Below, piece by piece: positions 1-8,674 of a DNA stretch of 64,000 nucleotides (the stretch's first letter is position 1; each line of letters starts with the position of its first letter). The translations under genes and the position numbers were made by a program. The notes below the pieces were generated by a model, which was not told the DNA's origin, ran no database searches, and worked only from the letters and a program-made list of their open reading frames with translations. This DNA comes from Methylobacterium sp. W2. Lineage in GTDB: Bacteria; Pseudomonadota; Alphaproteobacteria; Rhizobiales; Beijerinckiaceae. Where the stretch lies: the NCBI RefSeq assembly GCF_020662345.1, contig NZ_VMOA01000005.1:98865-162864 (forward strand), read 5' to 3'.

Positions 1-78
1 CGAGCGCTAAGCGCCCGGGTTTCCAGATGCCCGTCCCTGCCGGCTTTTCGCGCGCGGGGACCCTCGAAAGCCTTACCC

Positions 79-1563
79 ATGAACCGTCAGCACCTCCGGA
101 GCGAGTGGGCTCCCGACGTCACGCGTGAACTCCTGGCCGGAACGGTGGTAGCCCTCGCGCTGATCCCCGAAGCCATCGCCTTCTCGATCATCGCGGGCGT
201 GGACCCCAAGGTCGGTCTCTACGCCTCGTTCTGCATCGCGGTGATCTCGGCTTTCGCCGGCGGACGCCCGGCCATGATCTCGGCCGCCACCGGGGCCATG
301 TCCCTCGTGATGGTGACCCTCGTGAAGGAGCACGGGCTCGGCTACCTGTTCGCCGCGACCATCCTTACCGGCCTCCTGCAGATCGCGGCGAGCCTGATGC
401 GCCTCGGCAACCTGATGCGCTTCGTTTCGCGCTCGGTGGTCACCGGCTTCGTCAACGCCCTGGCGATCCTGATCTTCCTCGCGCAGATGCCAGAGCTCAT
501 CGGGCGGGGTCCGGTCGTCTACGCGATGACCGCCATCGGCCTCGCGATGATCTACGGCTTGCCCTACCTGACGAAGGCCGTCCCCTCCCCGCTGATCACG
601 ATCCTCGTCCTCACCGGGGTCGCCGTCTGGTTCGGGTTCGACATCCGGACCGTCGGCGATATGGGCGCCCTGCCGAGCGAATTGCCCGTCTTCGCCCTGC
701 CCCAGGTCCCACTCACCCTGGAGACCCTGCGGATCATCCTGCCCTATGCCCTCACCCTGGCGATGGTCGGCCTGCTCGAGAGCATGATGACGGCGGCCAT
801 CCTCGACGAGATGACCGACACGACTTCGGACAAAAACCGCGAATGCGCCGGCCAGGGTCTCGCCAACATCACCTCCGGCCTGTTCGGCGGGATGGCGGGC
901 TGCGCCATGATCGGGCAATCGGTCATCAACGTCTCGTCCGGCGGGCGGGGCCGACTCTCCACGCTCTGGGCCGGAGCGTTCCTGCTGTTCCTCATCGTCG
1001 TGCTCGGCCCCTACGTGGCGCGAATTCCCATGGCGGCCCTCGTGGCGGTGATGATCATGGTCTCGATCAACACCTTCCAGTGGAACTCCGTCCGCACGTT
1101 GCTGACCCATCCGAAAAGTTCCAGCGCGGTGATGCTGGGCACGGTGGCGGTCGTCGTCACCACCCACGACCTCGCCAAGGGCGTCCTGTTCGGCGTGATC
1201 CTCTCGGGCCTGTTCTTCGCCCACAAGGTGACGCGGTTCTTCCGCGTGTCTTCGGCGCGAGACGAGGGGAGCCGGGTGCGGACCTACCGGGTGAGCGGGC
1301 AGATCTTCTTCGCCACGGCAGAAGCCTTCCACGCCGCCTTCGATTTCCGCGAGAACGATCTGGACGGCGTGGTCCTCGATCTCACCGCCTCGCATTCCTG
1401 GGATATCACCGGCATCAACGCGTTGGACCGAGTGGTGCTGAAGTTCCGACATCACGGCATTCCGGTGGAGATCACTGGAATGAACGAAGCGACCGCGACC
1501 CTCGTGGACCAAGTCGGCACGCACCAGAAGCCCGGCGCGGTGCTCGCCGGGTCGGGTCACTGA
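79..1563 (+). CDS. SulP-family inorganic anion transporter with STAS domain
   Basis: A 494-residue inner-membrane permease of the SulP/SLC26 family, which carries sulfate, bicarbonate or related anions. The N-terminal three quarters is a run of hydrophobic helices. It opens with the family's early segment ([23 protein letters not shown]) and ends in helices rich in Val, Ile and Met. The last ~110 residues (about 385-494) form a cytoplasmic STAS domain, recognisable from [26 protein letters not shown]. The length fits short bacterial SulP proteins. The ATG at 79 is the first start in the frame. It lies 97 bp upstream of leuB on the same strand, but there is no functional link to leucine synthesis. 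The substrate cannot be read from sequence. Confidence 0.88.
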   Translation: MNRQHLRSEWAPDVTRELLAGTVVALALIPEAIAFSIIAGVDPKVGLYASFCIAVISAFAGGRPAMISAATGAMSLVMVTLVKEHGLGYLFAATILTGLLQIAASLMRLGNLMRFVSRSVVTGFVNALAILIFLAQMPELIGRGPVVYAMTAIGLAMIYGLPYLTKAVPSPLITILVLTGVAVWFGFDIRTVGDMGALPSELPVFALPQVPLTLETLRIILPYALTLAMVGLLESMMTAAILDEMTDTTSDKNRECAGQGLANITSGLFGGMAGCAMIGQSVINVSSGGRGRLSTLWAGAFLLFLIVVLGPYVARIPMAALVAVMIMVSINTFQWNSVRTLLTHPKSSSAVMLGTVAVVVTTHDLAKGVLFGVILSGLFFAHKVTRFFRVSSARDEGSRVRTYRVSGQIFFATAEAFHAAFDFRENDLDGVVLDLTASHSWDITGINALDRVVLKFRHHGIPVEITGMNEATATLVDQVGTHQKPGAVLAGSGH

Positions 1564-1660
1564 CCAACGGGATGGACGGCGTCGCGCGGGAATGCTTGCC
1601 AAGCGCCCGAGCCCCTCGCTACAGCCGCCCGACGCATCACCCCTGGCCGCGAGTGCTCCC

Positions 1661-2770
1661 ATGACCGCCTACAAGCTCCTCCTTCTCCCCGGCGACGGCA
1701 TCGGCCCGGAGGTGATGGCCCAGGTGACGACCGTGATCGGCGCGCTAGCCGAGACTGGTCTCGCCACGTTCGAGACCGAGACCGACCTCGTCGGCGGGTC
1801 GTCCATCGACGCCCATGGCGTTCCGCTCACCGATGCCGCCCTGGCGCGGGCGGACGCGGCCGATGCGATCCTGCTCGGGGCGGTGGGCGGCCCGAAATGG
1901 TCCGGCGTCGCCTATGACATCCGCCCCGAGGCGGGGCTCCTCCGGCTCCGCAAGGATCTTGGCCTCTTCGCGAACCTGCGCCCGGCGATCTGCTACCCGG
2001 CCCTTGCCGACGCCTCCGCCCTCAAGCGCGAGTTGGTCGAGGGCCTCGACATCATGATCGTGCGCGAGCTCACCGGCGGCGTCTATTTCGGCGAGCCGAA
2101 GGAGATCACCACCCTCCCCGACGGCAGCAAGCGCGCCGTCGACACGCAGGTCTACACCACGGGGGAGATCGAGCGGATCGCCCATGTGGCGTTCGATCTG
2201 GCGCGCAAGCGTTCGGGCCGCGTCGCCTCGGCCGAGAAGCACAACGTGATGAAGTCCGGCGTCCTGTGGAAGGAAGTCGTCACCAAGGTCCATTCCGAGC
2301 ATTACAGCGATATCGAGCTGGAGCACGTCCTCGCCGACAATTGCGCGATGCAGCTGGTGCGCCGCCCCAAGCAATTCGACGTTCTCGTCACCGACAATCT
2401 CTTCGGCGACGTGCTCTCGGACGTCGCGGCGATGCTCACGGGCTCCCTCGGCATGCTGCCCTCGGCCTCCCTCGGCGCGGTGGACGACAGGGGCAGCCGC
2501 AAGGCGCTCTACGAGCCCGTCCACGGCTCGGCCCCCGACATCGCCGGCCAGGATCTCGCCAACCCGCTGGCCATGATCGGTTCGCTGGCGATGGCGCTGC
2601 GCTACTCGTTCGGCCTCGGCGAGGCGGCGGACCTTCTCGACGGCGCCATCACCGATGCCCTCGCGGCAGGCGCCCGCACCAAGGACATCGCCGGAGAGGG
2701 CGTGACGCCGCTCGGGACGGCGGGAATGGGCGAGGCCGTGGTGGCGGCTCTCAGGTCGCGGGTCAGGTAG
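1661..2770 (+). CDS. leuB: 3-isopropylmalate dehydrogenase
   Basis: LeuB oxidatively decarboxylates 3-isopropylmalate to 2-oxoisocaproate with NAD+, the third step of leucine synthesis, in the cytosol. I place the start at ATG 1661, giving 369 residues, the normal family length. The protein then begins with the typical [18 protein letters not shown]; a longer frame from 1592 adds a non-conserved leader. The family signature is present around [20 protein letters not shown], which holds the metal-binding Asp residues. [18 protein letters not shown], typical of the NAD-binding side, is also present. A strong hairpin terminator follows, so the gene appears to end its transcription unit. Confidence 0.96.
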   Translation: MTAYKLLLLPGDGIGPEVMAQVTTVIGALAETGLATFETETDLVGGSSIDAHGVPLTDAALARADAADAILLGAVGGPKWSGVAYDIRPEAGLLRLRKDLGLFANLRPAICYPALADASALKRELVEGLDIMIVRELTGGVYFGEPKEITTLPDGSKRAVDTQVYTTGEIERIAHVAFDLARKRSGRVASAEKHNVMKSGVLWKEVVTKVHSEHYSDIELEHVLADNCAMQLVRRPKQFDVLVTDNLFGDVLSDVAAMLTGSLGMLPSASLGAVDDRGSRKALYEPVHGSAPDIAGQDLANPLAMIGSLAMALRYSFGLGEAADLLDGAITDALAAGARTKDIAGEGVTPLGTAGMGEAVVAALRSRVR

Positions 2771-2805
2771 GCGCCTCGGCGCGACCGCCTTTGTCCGCGC
2801 ATGGA

Positions 2806-2837
2806 AAAGGCGCCGACCCGGCCGGGTCGGCGCCTTT
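2806..2837. terminator. Bidirectional rho-independent terminator after leuB
   Basis: A perfect 26-nt palindrome (2809-2834, GGCGCCGACCCGG and its complement) is flanked by A-run and T-run extensions on the two sides. It sits between the convergent leuB and the minus-strand gene ending at 2864, so it can serve both strands. Confidence 0.85.
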
Positions 2838-2863
2838 CTTGTCTGCTCGTTTGGCGGTGAGGC

Positions 2864-3268
2864 TCAGTAGGGGTTGCCGTTGCGCGACACATAGGACGTG
2901 GGGTCGATCGCATCGACACCGGAAAAGTCGATGTTGTGGATTGCGCTCGAGCGAGCGCCGACGAACGGGCCGTTGGTGATCGGATCCGGCAGGATCGCGC
3001 CACCGAAGCGATCGTTACGGCCGTAGGGCGGCGAGTTCAGGTAGCTCGCGGTGATGAAGTGCGGGTTCGTGGCCGGGTTGCTGATCGAACCGTTATTCGC
3101 CTCGACGACATTGCCGGCATCGAGCCAGCTGCGCGGACGGATGCGGATCGGCAATGGCTGGCTGACGCGGATACCGGGGGCGTAGCGGCCCTGCGCCTCG
3201 GCGGCGGTGCTCGCGGCGACGGCGGTAAGGGTGAGCGCGCCCATCAGGGCAATCGTGGCAGTGCGCAT
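2864..3268 (-). CDS. Small secreted protein of unknown function
   Basis: 134 residues. The first ~26 form a clear Sec signal peptide: a basic start (MRTATIA), a hydrophobic core of Ala, Leu and Val, and an AEAQ-type cleavage site. The mature part is polar and rich in Asn, Pro and Ser, with no cysteine and no catalytic motif I recognise. It is probably a periplasmic or surface protein. It is convergent with leuB. I do not recognise the family, but the good signal peptide and typical codon use support a real gene. Confidence 0.65.
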   Translation of the reverse strand: MRTATIALMGALTLTAVAASTAAEAQGRYAPGIRVSQPLPIRIRPRSWLDAGNVVEANNGSISNPATNPHFITASYLNSPPYGRNDRFGGAILPDPITNGPFVGARSSAIHNIDFSGVDAIDPTSYVSRNGNPY

Positions 3269-3368
3269 GACGGACCTTCGTTGAACCTGTGTGAGGGTAG
3301 GCCTGATTTCTTAAGAAACTCGGCCATTCATAGTGGGAAGACGTGCCAGCGGCGCGCTTGTTCCAAGC

Positions 3369-4259
3369 TTACTGCTTCGCTTGCGTGTTCTGCCGCACTT
3401 TCGCCTGATTATGTCGGAGCGGGCGTTTCGAGATCGAACCGGTCTCGGCGGCCGGTTCACGCTTGGGTGCGTCGGCGACAACCGAGGCACAGCCTTTCAC
3501 CCGCCTGTCCTCGAACACGCGATACGCCGCTTCGAGGTCCGGAGAAGCTTGGCCATTCAGGACGAGCTTGTCCAGGGCGCAGATGATGGCGCGCGGCTCC
3601 GGCGGCTGGCTCAAGGGAGCGCAGAGCCAGCCGTCGATGCGCGGAGTGAGCGGCGCGAGCCCGCTCTGTCCCGCGTTGGAGAAACCGGTGCAGACCCGCG
3701 TCACCGGACCGCTCAACGTAGCTTCTAGGGTCTCGAAGGGACCGACCTTGGTCACGATCAAGCCCCGTTCGCCGGTTCGCACCACGGCGATGCCCTGCCC
3801 CTCGGCGGCACGCCGGGCGATGGTGACGAACAGGCTGGCCGGAGGATTGGGGCCCTCGCCGATGGTCAGTCTCAGATAGGGAGCCTCGCTGGCGTCGAAG
3901 CGACCCTGCGAGAGGCTGTCCTCGCGGAGCCCTGTCGCCGGGTTGATGCGCGCGGGCTCGATCCTCGCCTGGTCGAGGGCATCGGGGTCGTCGAGCCGGT
4001 ATCGCGGCGCCGATGCGGCGATCGGAAGGGCCGGGCGAACGTTCGTAGCCGTGGATGGACCATATGTCGGAGGGTTCGTGTCCGCCGCTCCGGCTATGCC
4101 CGCCTTCGGATCGCGGGGCGTCGGCTCACCTCCGGAGAATCGTCCGGCGGCGGCAAAGCAGACCAAGACCGCGAGACAGGGCACGGCGAACCGCAACAGC
4201 GGGCGGCGGGCTCGCCTTGGCAAGTCCTTCGTCTTGTCCTGAATGGCGATGCGATGCAT
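3369..4259 (-). CDS. Single-pass membrane-anchored protein of unknown function
   Basis: From ATG 4259 the protein has 296 residues. A longer frame to 4388 has a non-conserved leader. After a basic stretch (KDLPRRARRPLLR) comes one hydrophobic segment (FAVPCLAVLVCFAAAG), then a largely periplasmic domain. That domain contains a well-ordered core of about 150 residues (from YLRLTIGEGPNPPASLFV to CASVVADAPK) with four cysteines (CTGF, WLCAP, ICALD, GCASV) that could pair as disulfides. The C-terminus is basic (RHNQAKVRQNTQAKQ). I do not know the family. It is divergent from asd across a 474-bp gap. Confidence 0.7.
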   Translation of the reverse strand: MHRIAIQDKTKDLPRRARRPLLRFAVPCLAVLVCFAAAGRFSGGEPTPRDPKAGIAGAADTNPPTYGPSTATNVRPALPIAASAPRYRLDDPDALDQARIEPARINPATGLREDSLSQGRFDASEAPYLRLTIGEGPNPPASLFVTIARRAAEGQGIAVVRTGERGLIVTKVGPFETLEATLSGPVTRVCTGFSNAGQSGLAPLTPRIDGWLCAPLSQPPEPRAIICALDKLVLNGQASPDLEAAYRVFEDRRVKGCASVVADAPKREPAAETGSISKRPLRHNQAKVRQNTQAKQ

Positions 4260-4733
4260 GAAATCCTGAAACCGGCGACTCTTCTCGCGGCTGCCGCCGC
4301 TCGGGTGGCAACCATGCCGTCGAGGGTGCGCAGATCGGGTTTCCCGCCGGGTGTCCGGCCCGAGGTTTCGGAATTTGCGGTGAATCAATCCTTGCCGGAA
4401 GCTCGGCGCGCCTGCCGTCGCAAGCCGTTTACGCCAACACGGAAGTTTCGCGTGCAGCGCAACCCTTGACAGCCACGAAGACGAGGCGTCTTGCTCCGCC
4501 GCTTACGGGATATCCGGTCTTCTTGATGGGCCGGACGAGACGGGGCGTGCCGGCAAGTCTGCGGTACGACGCGCCTTCGCAGCCGGCCGGACAGCTCAGT
4601 CGAGGTCGGGAACCTCTGCGAACCCCACTGGCAACGGTACACGGATACGCGCCCGGAGACCCTGCCGGCGGCGCCGAGGCGAAGAGCCCGGCCCCGGCGG
4701 GGAGCCAGGGCATCACGAAGCGGAGTTGGAGAG
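4260..4733. other. Intergenic region between divergent genes, presumed promoters
   Basis: About 470 bp separate the minus-strand gene starting at 4259 from asd. The region holds short open frames on both strands, but none has convincing composition or a ribosome-binding site. A TTGACA hexamer at 4466 is a possible -35 for asd, but I see no good -10 at the right distance. A GGAGAG ribosome-binding site precedes the asd ATG. I see no repeat or RNA gene. Confidence 0.4.
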
Positions 4734-5768
4734 ATGGGTTACAAGGTCGCCGTCGTCGGTGCCACGGGCAATGTCGGACGCGAGATGCTCGACATCCTAT
4801 CGGAGCGGGCGTTCCCCGCCGACGAGGTCGTGGCTATCGCCTCGCGCCGCAGTGCCGGGCAGGAAGTCTCTTTCGGTGACAAGATCCTGAAGGTGAAGGC
4901 GCTCGACACCTACGATTTCTCCGACACCGACATCTGCCTGATGTCCGCTGGCGGTGAGACCTCGAAGGAATGGTCGCCGCGCATCGGCCAGACCGGCTGT
5001 GTCGTGATCGATAACTCGTCGGCCTTCCGCTACCACCCCGACGTGCCGCTGATCGTGCCGGAAGTGAATCCGGAGGCGATCATCGGTTTCTCGAAGATGA
5101 ACATCATCGCCAACCCGAACTGCTCCACGGCGCAGCTCGTCGTCGCGCTGAAGCCCCTGCACGATGTGGCCAAGATCACCCGCGTGGTGGTCGCGACCTA
5201 TCAGTCGGTTTCCGGCGCCGGCAAGGAGGCGATGGACGAGCTGTTCCAGCAGACCCGTTCGGTCTTCACCGCCGGTCAGATGACCATGGAGAAGTTCCCC
5301 AAGCGCATCGCCTTCAACGTCATTCCGCAGATCGACGTGTTCCTCGACGACGGCTCCACCAAGGAAGAGTGGAAGATGGTCGCCGAGACCAAGAAGATGC
5401 TCGATCCCAAGATTAAGCTGACGGCGACCTGCGTACGCGTGCCGGTATTCATCGGCCATGCCGAGGCCGTGAACGTCGAGTTCGAGCACCCGATTTCGCC
5501 CGAGGAGGCCACCGCCCTCCTGCGCTCGGCACCGGGCATCCTGGTCGTCGATAAGCGCGAGCCCGGCGGCTACATGACCCCGCACGAGGCGGCCGGCGAG
5601 GACGCGACCTATGTCTCGCGCATCCGCGCTGATTCGACGGTCGATAACGGCCTCTCGTTCTGGTGCGTCGCCGACAACCTGCGCAAGGGCGCGGCCCTGA
5701 ACACGGTGCAGATCGCCGAGATGCTGATCAACCGGAAGCTTCTGAAGGAACGGGCCGCAGCGGCCTGA
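4734..5768 (+). CDS. asd: Aspartate-semialdehyde dehydrogenase
   Basis: Asd reduces aspartyl-4-phosphate to aspartate-4-semialdehyde with NADPH. This is the branch step toward lysine/diaminopimelate, threonine and methionine. The 344 residues match the family length. The N-terminal Rossmann loop is GATGNVG, the catalytic cysteine sits in NPNCSTAQLV, and the substrate-binding part contains the conserved histidine in the CVRVPVFIGHAEAV stretch. The ATG at 4734 is preceded by GGAGAG. It stands alone between a divergent gene and a terminator at 5821-5851. Confidence 0.96.
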   Translation: MGYKVAVVGATGNVGREMLDILSERAFPADEVVAIASRRSAGQEVSFGDKILKVKALDTYDFSDTDICLMSAGGETSKEWSPRIGQTGCVVIDNSSAFRYHPDVPLIVPEVNPEAIIGFSKMNIIANPNCSTAQLVVALKPLHDVAKITRVVVATYQSVSGAGKEAMDELFQQTRSVFTAGQMTMEKFPKRIAFNVIPQIDVFLDDGSTKEEWKMVAETKKMLDPKIKLTATCVRVPVFIGHAEAVNVEFEHPISPEEATALLRSAPGILVVDKREPGGYMTPHEAAGEDATYVSRIRADSTVDNGLSFWCVADNLRKGAALNTVQIAEMLINRKLLKERAAAA

Positions 5769-5820
5769 TCAATCCACTTCCCGTCCTCGGACCGGAGCGC
5801 ATTAGAGGCCATCACCACCG

Positions 5821-5851
5821 ACGCCGTCCCGTCCACGGGGCGGCGTTTTTT
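5821..5851 (+). terminator. Rho-independent terminator of asd
   Basis: The hairpin CGCCGTCCCG-TCCA-CGGGGCGGCG (10-bp stem with one G-U pair) is followed directly by six T residues. It lies 53 bp after the asd stop codon. Confidence 0.85.
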
Positions 5852-5956
5852 ATGGCCTATCCCAATGACGGAACAGAAAGAGATGCAATTCTATTGAATT
5901 TTTTCCTATTTTAGGATAGCCAGAGATAGAACGAAACACGAACATTGGTGATCGCG

Positions 5957-7048
5957 ATGCGGGACGCCTCCGAACGCGGGCATGAAGCCGAAACCCTCCG
6001 TCGCCAGCTCGCCATCCTGGCGACGGAGACAAAACTGATCCGCCTCCAACAAAGCCTGGACCGCAAGTACGACCCAGCCCAGCCCCGTGCGCCCGCCGGC
6101 CAAAGCGATGGTGGGCGGTGGGTCTCCGACGGGGGCGGCGGAGGTAGTCGCCTGACCAATCGTCCGTCGACCGGTCAGGCGCTTCGATCCTCCATCGACG
6201 ACGGAAACACGCTAGGCACGTCCAAGCGAGAGGAAACCGTCACCGATGACGGGGCTCGGATCCTATCGCTGCGTATTCGCTCGGGACGCGGAGAGTGGGA
6301 CGACCAGCACGCCGTCGTCACACCGGATGGCGAGAGCAGGATTTTCGAGAATTCGGGCGACGCTCAGACCATCCGCGACGGGGCATCGGGAGAGGTTCTT
6401 TCGCGTGGCACATTCGCGTCATCCGAAGCGCATTCCCAGCCGACGATACAACAAGTCCTTCTGCCCGCGTTCGTCGTCGCTCCGGCCGTTAAGGTAACGC
6501 TCGAAGCGGCAGCACTTCTCTTCACCTATCTGGAAGCTCGGAGACAAGGATTCGGCAAGGCGCCGGGCAGAACGGCACTGCGCTACGACTTCGACCCAGA
6601 TCCGGACAAGAAACTTCCCCTCATTTGGGTTGGTCCGGTCGATCAGACGACACTCGACCAAGCTTGTCCACGCAACGCCGAGGTGCAAGCCGTAACGGAC
6701 GAGGCGACGAAACGGCTGACAGTCTTGAATCCCCTTCTGACGAGACAGCAACTTGGCACCATGATCCACGTCGATATCGCACACACATTCATTGCAAGAG
6801 CTTATCCTGACGTGCGCGTAGAATTTTCGATAGGCAGTACCGGCTATGAAGCAGATTACGGAGAAAAGGGTTCGGCACGTCTCGATCTTTTCGAACTATC
6901 ACCAAATCAAACAGTCTGTGTCTATGATTATAAAACTGGATCTGCGGGGCTAAGCTCAAAAAGGGCACTGTTCCTAGCCAGAGCCGCCAAAAAATTTTGG
7001 CCTCAGTCGAATGGTATAGTAATTATTCAAGTGAGGCCGATAAAATGA
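5957..7048 (+). CDS. Candidate polymorphic toxin with PD-(D/E)xK nuclease-like C-terminus
   Basis: 363 residues from ATG 5957; TTG 5945 and GTG 5948 are alternative starts in frame. The N-terminus is a charged helix, followed by a Pro/Gly segment at about 39-55 (DPAQPRAPAGQSDGGRW) and a Gly linker. I recall such segments from toxin-like and phage-associated proteins of rhizobia, but have not checked this. A hydrophobic stretch lies near 155-180. The last ~100 residues have an order of motifs like a restriction-endonuclease fold: a helix (IHVDIAHTFIARAYPDVRVE), then GSARLDLFEL, then VYDYKTG at about 322 (D-x-K). Base composition drops at the 3' end. The stop overlaps the next start (ATGA), as in toxin-immunity pairs. 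Toxin function is inference; no secretion gene is nearby. Confidence 0.5.
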   Translation: MRDASERGHEAETLRRQLAILATETKLIRLQQSLDRKYDPAQPRAPAGQSDGGRWVSDGGGGGSRLTNRPSTGQALRSSIDDGNTLGTSKREETVTDDGARILSLRIRSGRGEWDDQHAVVTPDGESRIFENSGDAQTIRDGASGEVLSRGTFASSEAHSQPTIQQVLLPAFVVAPAVKVTLEAAALLFTYLEARRQGFGKAPGRTALRYDFDPDPDKKLPLIWVGPVDQTTLDQACPRNAEVQAVTDEATKRLTVLNPLLTRQQLGTMIHVDIAHTFIARAYPDVRVEFSIGSTGYEADYGEKGSARLDLFELSPNQTVCVYDYKTGSAGLSSKRALFLARAAKKFWPQSNGIVIIQVRPIK

Positions 7049-7752
7049 CAACCATTAAACAAATCAAAAGTCTTTCAAAGAATCTGCTCGATAGAAATAC
7101 TGATCTTGTCGCTGCCGGCAGGAATTCTTTTTGGCTTCGCCCCGTCGGGCCTGTTGGACGATTGATCCACCTCGATCGGACAAGCAATCCGGCCTATTGC
7201 GTTGCGGGCTGGTATCTCGTCGAGTTCTTCATGCCCGGAGTTCGTTCATCGTCCTCACTCGGGCGATGCAGCGGAAGAATTGCCCGTTCCGAAGGCTTCG
7301 AGGGTGGCCAGGGCTGGTTCTGGTCCGACCCGACGATCTACGACGATTTCGTCACTCGTGTCGAAGAGGATGCCCTGGCGATCCTTCGCCCCCTGGACAC
7401 GACGCAAAGATGTCTCGACTTCGCCCGCACCCGTCCCGCCACGGTCGGACGTCTTGACCTGGATTGGCACCTCGTCTCCTGCATCGCGCTCGGCGAACTC
7501 GATGAGGCTCGGGCGATCTGGTCCAAGATGGGTAAGCACTACCGCAAGGGGGCGGCAATGGAGGATACGCACTGGCAGTTGATCAACGACCGGACCTGCC
7601 TTATCGGCGAGCCGCTCATGGACGACGATCGGGCCGCTCTCGCCACCCTGTTGCATCGCTGGGAAGCCGAGACCATCGTCGGAAGCCCACTTGAACCATT
7701 TTGGAGACCGAGCCCGTTCCCGCTGGAGGACAACGCATCTGCGAGCCGGTAA
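7045..7752 (+). CDS. Candidate immunity protein paired with the upstream toxin-like gene
   Basis: 235 residues from ATG 7045, which overlaps the TGA of the preceding gene by 4 bp. The frame extends upstream to 6997, but that would overlap the toxin-like gene by 52 bp. There is no signal peptide, no membrane segment and no catalytic motif I recognise. The sequence is acidic and Trp-rich (GQGWFWSDPTIYDDFV, WHLVSCIALGELDEARAIWSKM), typical of cytosolic immunity proteins. The first ~100 bp are clearly AT-richer than the surrounding chromosome, and the rest drifts back to host-like codon use. I assign the role from gene order only; the family is unknown to me. Confidence 0.45.
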   Translation: MTTIKQIKSLSKNLLDRNTDLVAAGRNSFWLRPVGPVGRLIHLDRTSNPAYCVAGWYLVEFFMPGVRSSSSLGRCSGRIARSEGFEGGQGWFWSDPTIYDDFVTRVEEDALAILRPLDTTQRCLDFARTRPATVGRLDLDWHLVSCIALGELDEARAIWSKMGKHYRKGAAMEDTHWQLINDRTCLIGEPLMDDDRAALATLLHRWEAETIVGSPLEPFWRPSPFPLEDNASASR

Positions 7753-7787
7753 GCGTACACGGAAGGCTCGGCGAAAGACGACCGGCA

Positions 7788-8435
7788 TCAAACTTCGGCC
7801 TCCAACGCCGCCACATCCCCACCACTGATCGCCGGCAGGCACCGGGTGATCCGCTCCGCATCCCAGTCCCACCATGCCACGGCCTGGAGTCGCGCAGCGA
7901 TATCAGGCGGTACGCGCATCCGCACGAGCCTAGCCGGGTTGCCGGCGACGATGGCGTAGGGAGGTACGTCGCGGGTGACCACGGATTTGGCGGCGACCAC
8001 GGCTCCGTCGCCGATGCGGATTCCCGGTAGGATCGTGCTGTCGTAGCCGAGCCAGACGTCGTTGCCGATCACCGTGTCGCCTCGGTTGGGAAAGGCCATC
8101 TCTTCGGGGAAGCGTCCGGCCCAGGCGCCGCCGAAGATGAGGAACGGGTAGGTGGAGGGCGCGTCGAGGCGGTGGTTGCCCCCGTTCATGAGAAAGCGCG
8201 TGCCCGCCGCAAGCGCGCAGAAGCGACCGATTCGCAAGCGGTCGCCCAGGAAGGCGAAGTGGTAGAGCAGGTTGTCGACGAAGGCCTCCGGGCCGGCGGG
8301 GTCATCGTAATAGGTGTAGGCACCGACTTCGACGTTCGGCGGCAGGGAGAGATTGCGGATAAAAGTGATGCGGCTGTGGCCCGGAACCGGGTGAAGATTG
8401 TCCGGGTCGGGTCCGAATGACGGATCGGCGGCCAT
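7788..8435 (-). CDS. CatB/Vat-like hexapeptide-repeat O-acetyltransferase
   Basis: A left-handed beta-helix acetyltransferase of the xenobiotic (CatB/VatD) group, which uses acetyl-CoA to acetylate hydroxyl groups. Starting at ATG 8435 gives 215 residues; an in-frame GTG at 8462 is weaker. Family marks are VGAYTYYDDP, the active-site region with histidine (MNGGNHRLDAPSTYPF), and hexapeptide repeats ending in IGNDVWLGYDSTILPGIRIGDGAVVAAKSVVTRDVPPYAIVAGNPA. The substrate is not predictable: many chromosomal members do not confer drug resistance. It lies convergent to the candidate immunity gene and divergent from the rimP operon. Confidence 0.88.
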   Translation of the reverse strand: MAADPSFGPDPDNLHPVPGHSRITFIRNLSLPPNVEVGAYTYYDDPAGPEAFVDNLLYHFAFLGDRLRIGRFCALAAGTRFLMNGGNHRLDAPSTYPFLIFGGAWAGRFPEEMAFPNRGDTVIGNDVWLGYDSTILPGIRIGDGAVVAAKSVVTRDVPPYAIVAGNPARLVRMRVPPDIAARLQAVAWWDWDAERITRCLPAISGGDVAALEAEV

Positions 8436-8513
8436 GGCCGAGGCTCCCTGGAGAGAGTTCACGGGGACGGAGCGGCCTGGACGCGCTCCACCTGGGAACG
8501 GCTCGCGAAATCG

Positions 8514-8542
8514 CTTGAAACGATCCGACGATGGGACTACTC
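8514..8542 (+). promoter_or_regulatory. Putative promoter of the rimP-nusA-infB operon
   Basis: CTTGAA at 8514-8519 is separated by 17 bp from CTACTC at 8537-8542. This resembles the alphaproteobacterial housekeeping form (CTTGAC/N17/CTATAT-like). The predicted start near 8549 falls just upstream of the leader hairpins. Confidence 0.4.
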
Positions 8543-8548
8543 ATACCA

Positions 8549-8616
8549 CATCAGTTCTGGTTGCAGTCTTGAGGCTGCGGTTCGGGAGTGGGCCCCACCG
8601 GGTCCGCTCTTTTTTA
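8549..8616 (+). promoter_or_regulatory. rimP leader: attenuator-like RNA ending in a terminator
   Basis: Two hairpins lie directly upstream of rimP with no gene before them on this strand. The first, GCAGTC-TTGA-GGCTGC, is at 8563-8578. The second pairs GAGTGGGCCC (8586-8595) with GGGTCCGCTC (8600-8609) and is followed by a T run (8610-8615), so it is a rho-independent terminator before the first gene of the operon. I recall a described rimP-leader attenuator family in alphaproteobacteria with this layout; the match is from memory. Confidence 0.6.
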
Positions 8617-8674
8617 TTGCCGCAACGCCTCTCGCACCGGATCGCCTCACGCAAGGCCGGACGTACAGCGCAGC

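Noticed and set aside
73..1662. Large minus-strand open frame opposite the SulP gene (529 codons)
   Set aside because: It is the antisense shadow of a clear transporter gene in high-GC DNA; its composition is rich in His, Arg, Gly and Asp with no domain.
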